The position numbers were made by a program, and so were the translations under genes. A model generated the notes under the pieces. The model had not been told where the DNA came from and searched no databases. It saw only the letters and a program-made list of their open reading frames with translations. From NCBI RefSeq assembly GCF_050589605.1, contig NZ_JBNGOO010000011.1: a stretch of DNA of 64,000 nt; one strand, 5' to 3'. This document shows, piece after piece, positions 62,221 through 64,000 of this stretch. The DNA comes from Granulosicoccus sp947495035. Lineage in GTDB: Bacteria; Pseudomonadota; Gammaproteobacteria; Granulosicoccales; Granulosicoccaceae. Positions within the stretch are counted from its first letter, which is position 1, and every line of letters begins with the position of its first letter.

Positions 62221-62246
62221 CGCCCGCCATGACGGGCGATCGCCCG
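62221..62246. promoter_or_regulatory. Palindrome and hairpin in the gap before the GAF-HlyD gene
   Basis: A 14-bp perfect palindrome, CGGGCGATCGCCCG (62233-62246), overlaps an alternative 6-bp hairpin (CGCCCG at 62221-62226 with CGGGCG at 62233-62238), and GCCATG is repeated on both sides. The element lies in the 193-bp space between the deacetylase stop and the GAF-HlyD start. It may be an operator, or a terminator separating the two transcription units. Confidence 0.45.
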
Positions 62247-62300
62247 GCCATGGACTACTCATCCGGCAGGCGGATCACGCCTGCCAGACCATGCTGCGGG

Positions 62301-63050
62301 TCAACGACTCTCGGTTTGACCCAGTTCCGGCAACACCGGGGCAGCGAAGACCTCATCCAGCGTGATCGACTGGCACAGCGCCAGATCAGAGCGTAACTCC
62401 TCACTCAATCGCAGCTCGAGATCCTGCGGGTGAATGCCGATACGGACGGTGCCGTTCAGGGCCGCCATTCGGCGATTGGCACGATTCCATGCACTCAGAA
62501 CGCGGCTGCGCAGCACCGTGTCCGCCTCATAACCCAGCAGAGGACCCAGCTTCCACTGACCCGCATGAAGATCAACGACTCCCCTGACCGTCTCGACAAG
62601 CCCGAAGCCGGTGCTTCGCAGCTGTGGCTGATCGATGCGTCCAAGCGCCCAGGCTGGAGGGACGTACAAGTCGGGCGATGGCAGCTGGTGCAAGGCAAAC
62701 CACTGGCGGCAGCGATTCATCATGGTGACAATCCCCCCGGCATCCAGTGCCAGATGCTCGGCCACATTGCGTGACATCAGCATCGAATGCAGCCGATGAT
62801 ATGGACGATCGATGTTGTCACAGTGGTGCAACCAGCCATGCCCTGCCAGCAGACAGCCTTCACTGACCCAGTGTCGCAGTTGCTGCAACTGCGATGCGGA
62901 CCAGCGTCGACCCGGCACCACCAGTAAATGGACGTTCCGAACGTCATGGCGGTAACACTCGTCGAGACAACGTTGAACCGGGTCCATTGTCTCCGGCATG
63001 ACATCGTGAATACTGACAACGGCCGCCTGGCCGGGGCGTAGCCTGTTCAT
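62301..63050 (-). CDS. Polysaccharide deacetylase-like protein (DUF2334 type)
   Basis: This is a 249-residue protein. VVSIHDVMPETMD at residues 11-23 carries the HD pair of the NodB/DUF2334 fold, and GHGWLHHCD near 72 the second histidine motif, both expected to bind the catalytic metal. A later YVPPAWALG segment fits the PxW-type substrate loop, and RIGIHPQD near 208 the last His. It may remove acetyl groups from a polysaccharide or lipid-linked sugar. The ATG at 63050 overlaps the stop of the glycosyltransferase gene (ATGA), so the two act in the same pathway. No signal peptide, so it is probably cytoplasmic. Confidence 0.78.
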   Translation of the reverse strand: MNRLRPGQAAVVSIHDVMPETMDPVQRCLDECYRHDVRNVHLLVVPGRRWSASQLQQLRHWVSEGCLLAGHGWLHHCDNIDRPYHRLHSMLMSRNVAEHLALDAGGIVTMMNRCRQWFALHQLPSPDLYVPPAWALGRIDQPQLRSTGFGLVETVRGVVDLHAGQWKLGPLLGYEADTVLRSRVLSAWNRANRRMAALNGTVRIGIHPQDLELRLSEELRSDLALCQSITLDEVFAAPVLPELGQTESR

Positions 63051-64000
63051 GCGACCAATACATTCGTCAGGGTGGAAGGGGCGTTCGCCTGCACGCGTTG
63101 CAGGGTCTGCATCCAGGAGCTGATATTCCAGGAATTCAGATCCACCGCTCGTTGTCGAGCCTGCGTTGCCAATGCCTGCCTGAACTCCGGACTCAGGCCA
63201 CACAGTCGCTGCAGTGTGCGTGAAGGGGTCTCGTCATCGGCCACGATGAACAGCGAATCGGCCAGTTGCGGCCATTCCGAGATACCACAGGTAGCCGTGA
63301 CAATGACCAACCGGCCCCGCGCCATGCCCTCCAGCGCAACCGTACCGAAGGACTCCACCTTCGAAGGCAGCAACAGCACATCATGCTGATCCATCAGGCT
63401 CAGCAGATCGGTTCGGGCCACCCATCCCAGATAGTCCAGATTGGGCAGTTCCCCTGCAGCCTGTTCGACGACGCTACGCATCGGGCCATCACCGGCAATC
63501 GTGAACCGGATATGAGGATGGCGCCTGGCCGCGTCCAGCACGTCCGGCAGGTTCTTCTCACCGGCCAGGCGTCCCGCGAACAGTACCGCGTCGACCGAGC
63601 GATTCAGCGGCATTGCCGGCAGTCGCACGAACTCGTCGGGCACTGACGTCCCCATCAGATTGGCTGCTCGCGCTCCGCCGGTCATCGCCTGACGCAGCAT
63701 GTCTGGCGAATTGGCCAGCACGGCAGCACCGTGCCGAAACAACAGACGGTTACACCAGTTCAGGTAGCGTTGGCAGACAAAACCGAAACGATTCTGCCAA
63801 TACAGGGTAGCCAGTGCTTCATAGTGCGTATGGAATCCGACGATCAGCGGAATGCCCAGCTTTCTGGCAATCAGCAGGCCCGCCAGACCAAACGGCCCCG
63901 GTGTCGGCACGATGATGACCGTCGGTCTGGACTGGCTGATCGCCCGCCACAGATGGGTTGGCCGCGGAACCGAGATCCTCTGGGTATGATCCCCCGGCAA
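63047..64000 (-). CDS. Glycosyltransferase, GT4 type (5' partial)
   Basis: At least 317 residues of a GT-B glycosyltransferase are seen; the gene probably continues past the window edge, and a TTG at 64000 is not a credible start. The acceptor half includes GFHTHYEALATLYWQNRFGF; the donor half has VLFAGRLAGEKNLPDVLDA, FTIAGDGPMR and SKVESFGTVALEGMARG, the nucleotide-sugar binding EX7E-type motif of family GT4. The pattern resembles mannosyl- or glucosyltransferases acting on lipids. It is coupled to the deacetylase, which suggests modification of a glycolipid or envelope glycan. Confidence 0.88.
   Translation of the reverse strand: MPGDHTQRISVPRPTHLWRAISQSRPTVIIVPTPGPFGLAGLLIARKLGIPLIVGFHTHYEALATLYWQNRFGFVCQRYLNWCNRLLFRHGAAVLANSPDMLRQAMTGGARAANLMGTSVPDEFVRLPAMPLNRSVDAVLFAGRLAGEKNLPDVLDAARRHPHIRFTIAGDGPMRSVVEQAAGELPNLDYLGWVARTDLLSLMDQHDVLLLPSKVESFGTVALEGMARGRLVIVTATCGISEWPQLADSLFIVADDETPSRTLQRLCGLSPEFRQALATQARQRAVDLNSWNISSWMQTLQRVQANAPSTLTNVLVA

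Noticed and set aside
1..64000. tRNA, rRNA, insertion sequences and prophage genes
   Set aside because: Looked for T-loop-like sequences, transposase motifs and integrase motifs; none was convincing.

Overview
The window reads as chromosomal DNA of a Gram-negative, high-GC proteobacterium, most likely a marine or soil gammaproteobacterium. The evidence is the lipoproteins and periplasmic adaptors, the pstSCAB phosphate operon, the rpe-gph pair, and the large number of cyclic-di-GMP and chemotaxis sensors. The genus is not determined; a large-genome Chromatiales-type organism such as Granulosicoccus is only a guess. No rRNA, tRNA, insertion sequence, prophage or CRISPR array was seen. Gene density is about 90%.

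Layout. Positions 1-2444 hold the end of a cation-efflux protein, a fosmidomycin-resistance-type MFS pump and a DUF6151 metal-binding protein. Positions 2617-12181 are a sensory block: a hybrid histidine kinase broken by a frameshift, a GAF-PAS5-GGDEF-EAL protein of about 1,260 residues, a 1.2-kb gene-free stretch, and a PAS-containing chemoreceptor. A secreted FG-GAP repeat protein follows (12796-15984). Positions 16335-29148 carry metabolic and transport genes: a crotonase-family enzyme, a three-gene ABC importer of the FbpABC/AfuABC type, an OmpA-like protein, gph-rpe, glyoxalase I, two-step metabolic enzymes including a DoeB-type deacetylase, and a Cache-HAMP diguanylate cyclase. Positions 29378-36589 hold a membrane-anchored hypothetical, a glutathione transferase, a secreted M28 peptidase, an aminotransferase, two very small genes (a DUF5670 membrane peptide and a desulforedoxin-like Cys4 protein) and a GCS2-type ligase. 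Positions 36323-41307 are the phosphate operon pstS-pstC-pstA-pstB. Where phoU would be expected there is a degenerate Fic-fold gene and a small unknown gene.

Positions 41417-52262 hold a SASA-type esterase lipoprotein, a 2-hydroxyacid dehydrogenase coupled to a hybrid kinase, a coiled-coil membrane protein, a divergent LysR/aldo-keto reductase pair, a DUF3135 protein and a HisC-like aminotransferase.

The most interesting locus is at 52424-64000, all on the minus strand. It runs glycosyltransferase, DUF2334 deacetylase, GAF-HlyD protein, PqqD-M50 protease-HlyD fusion, short SecA-like ATPase, periplasmic adaptor, and then a GGDEF-EAL protein. Three genes in it are joined by ATGA stop/start overlaps. 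It looks like a dedicated export or envelope-modification machine built around an accessory SecA and an intramembrane protease. I do not know of a characterised example, and no substrate is visible in the window.

A second pattern is four short tandem-repeat arrays (unit 7, 8, 8 and 12 bp). Each has a different sequence, and each begins within about two bases of a stop codon, mostly between convergent genes.
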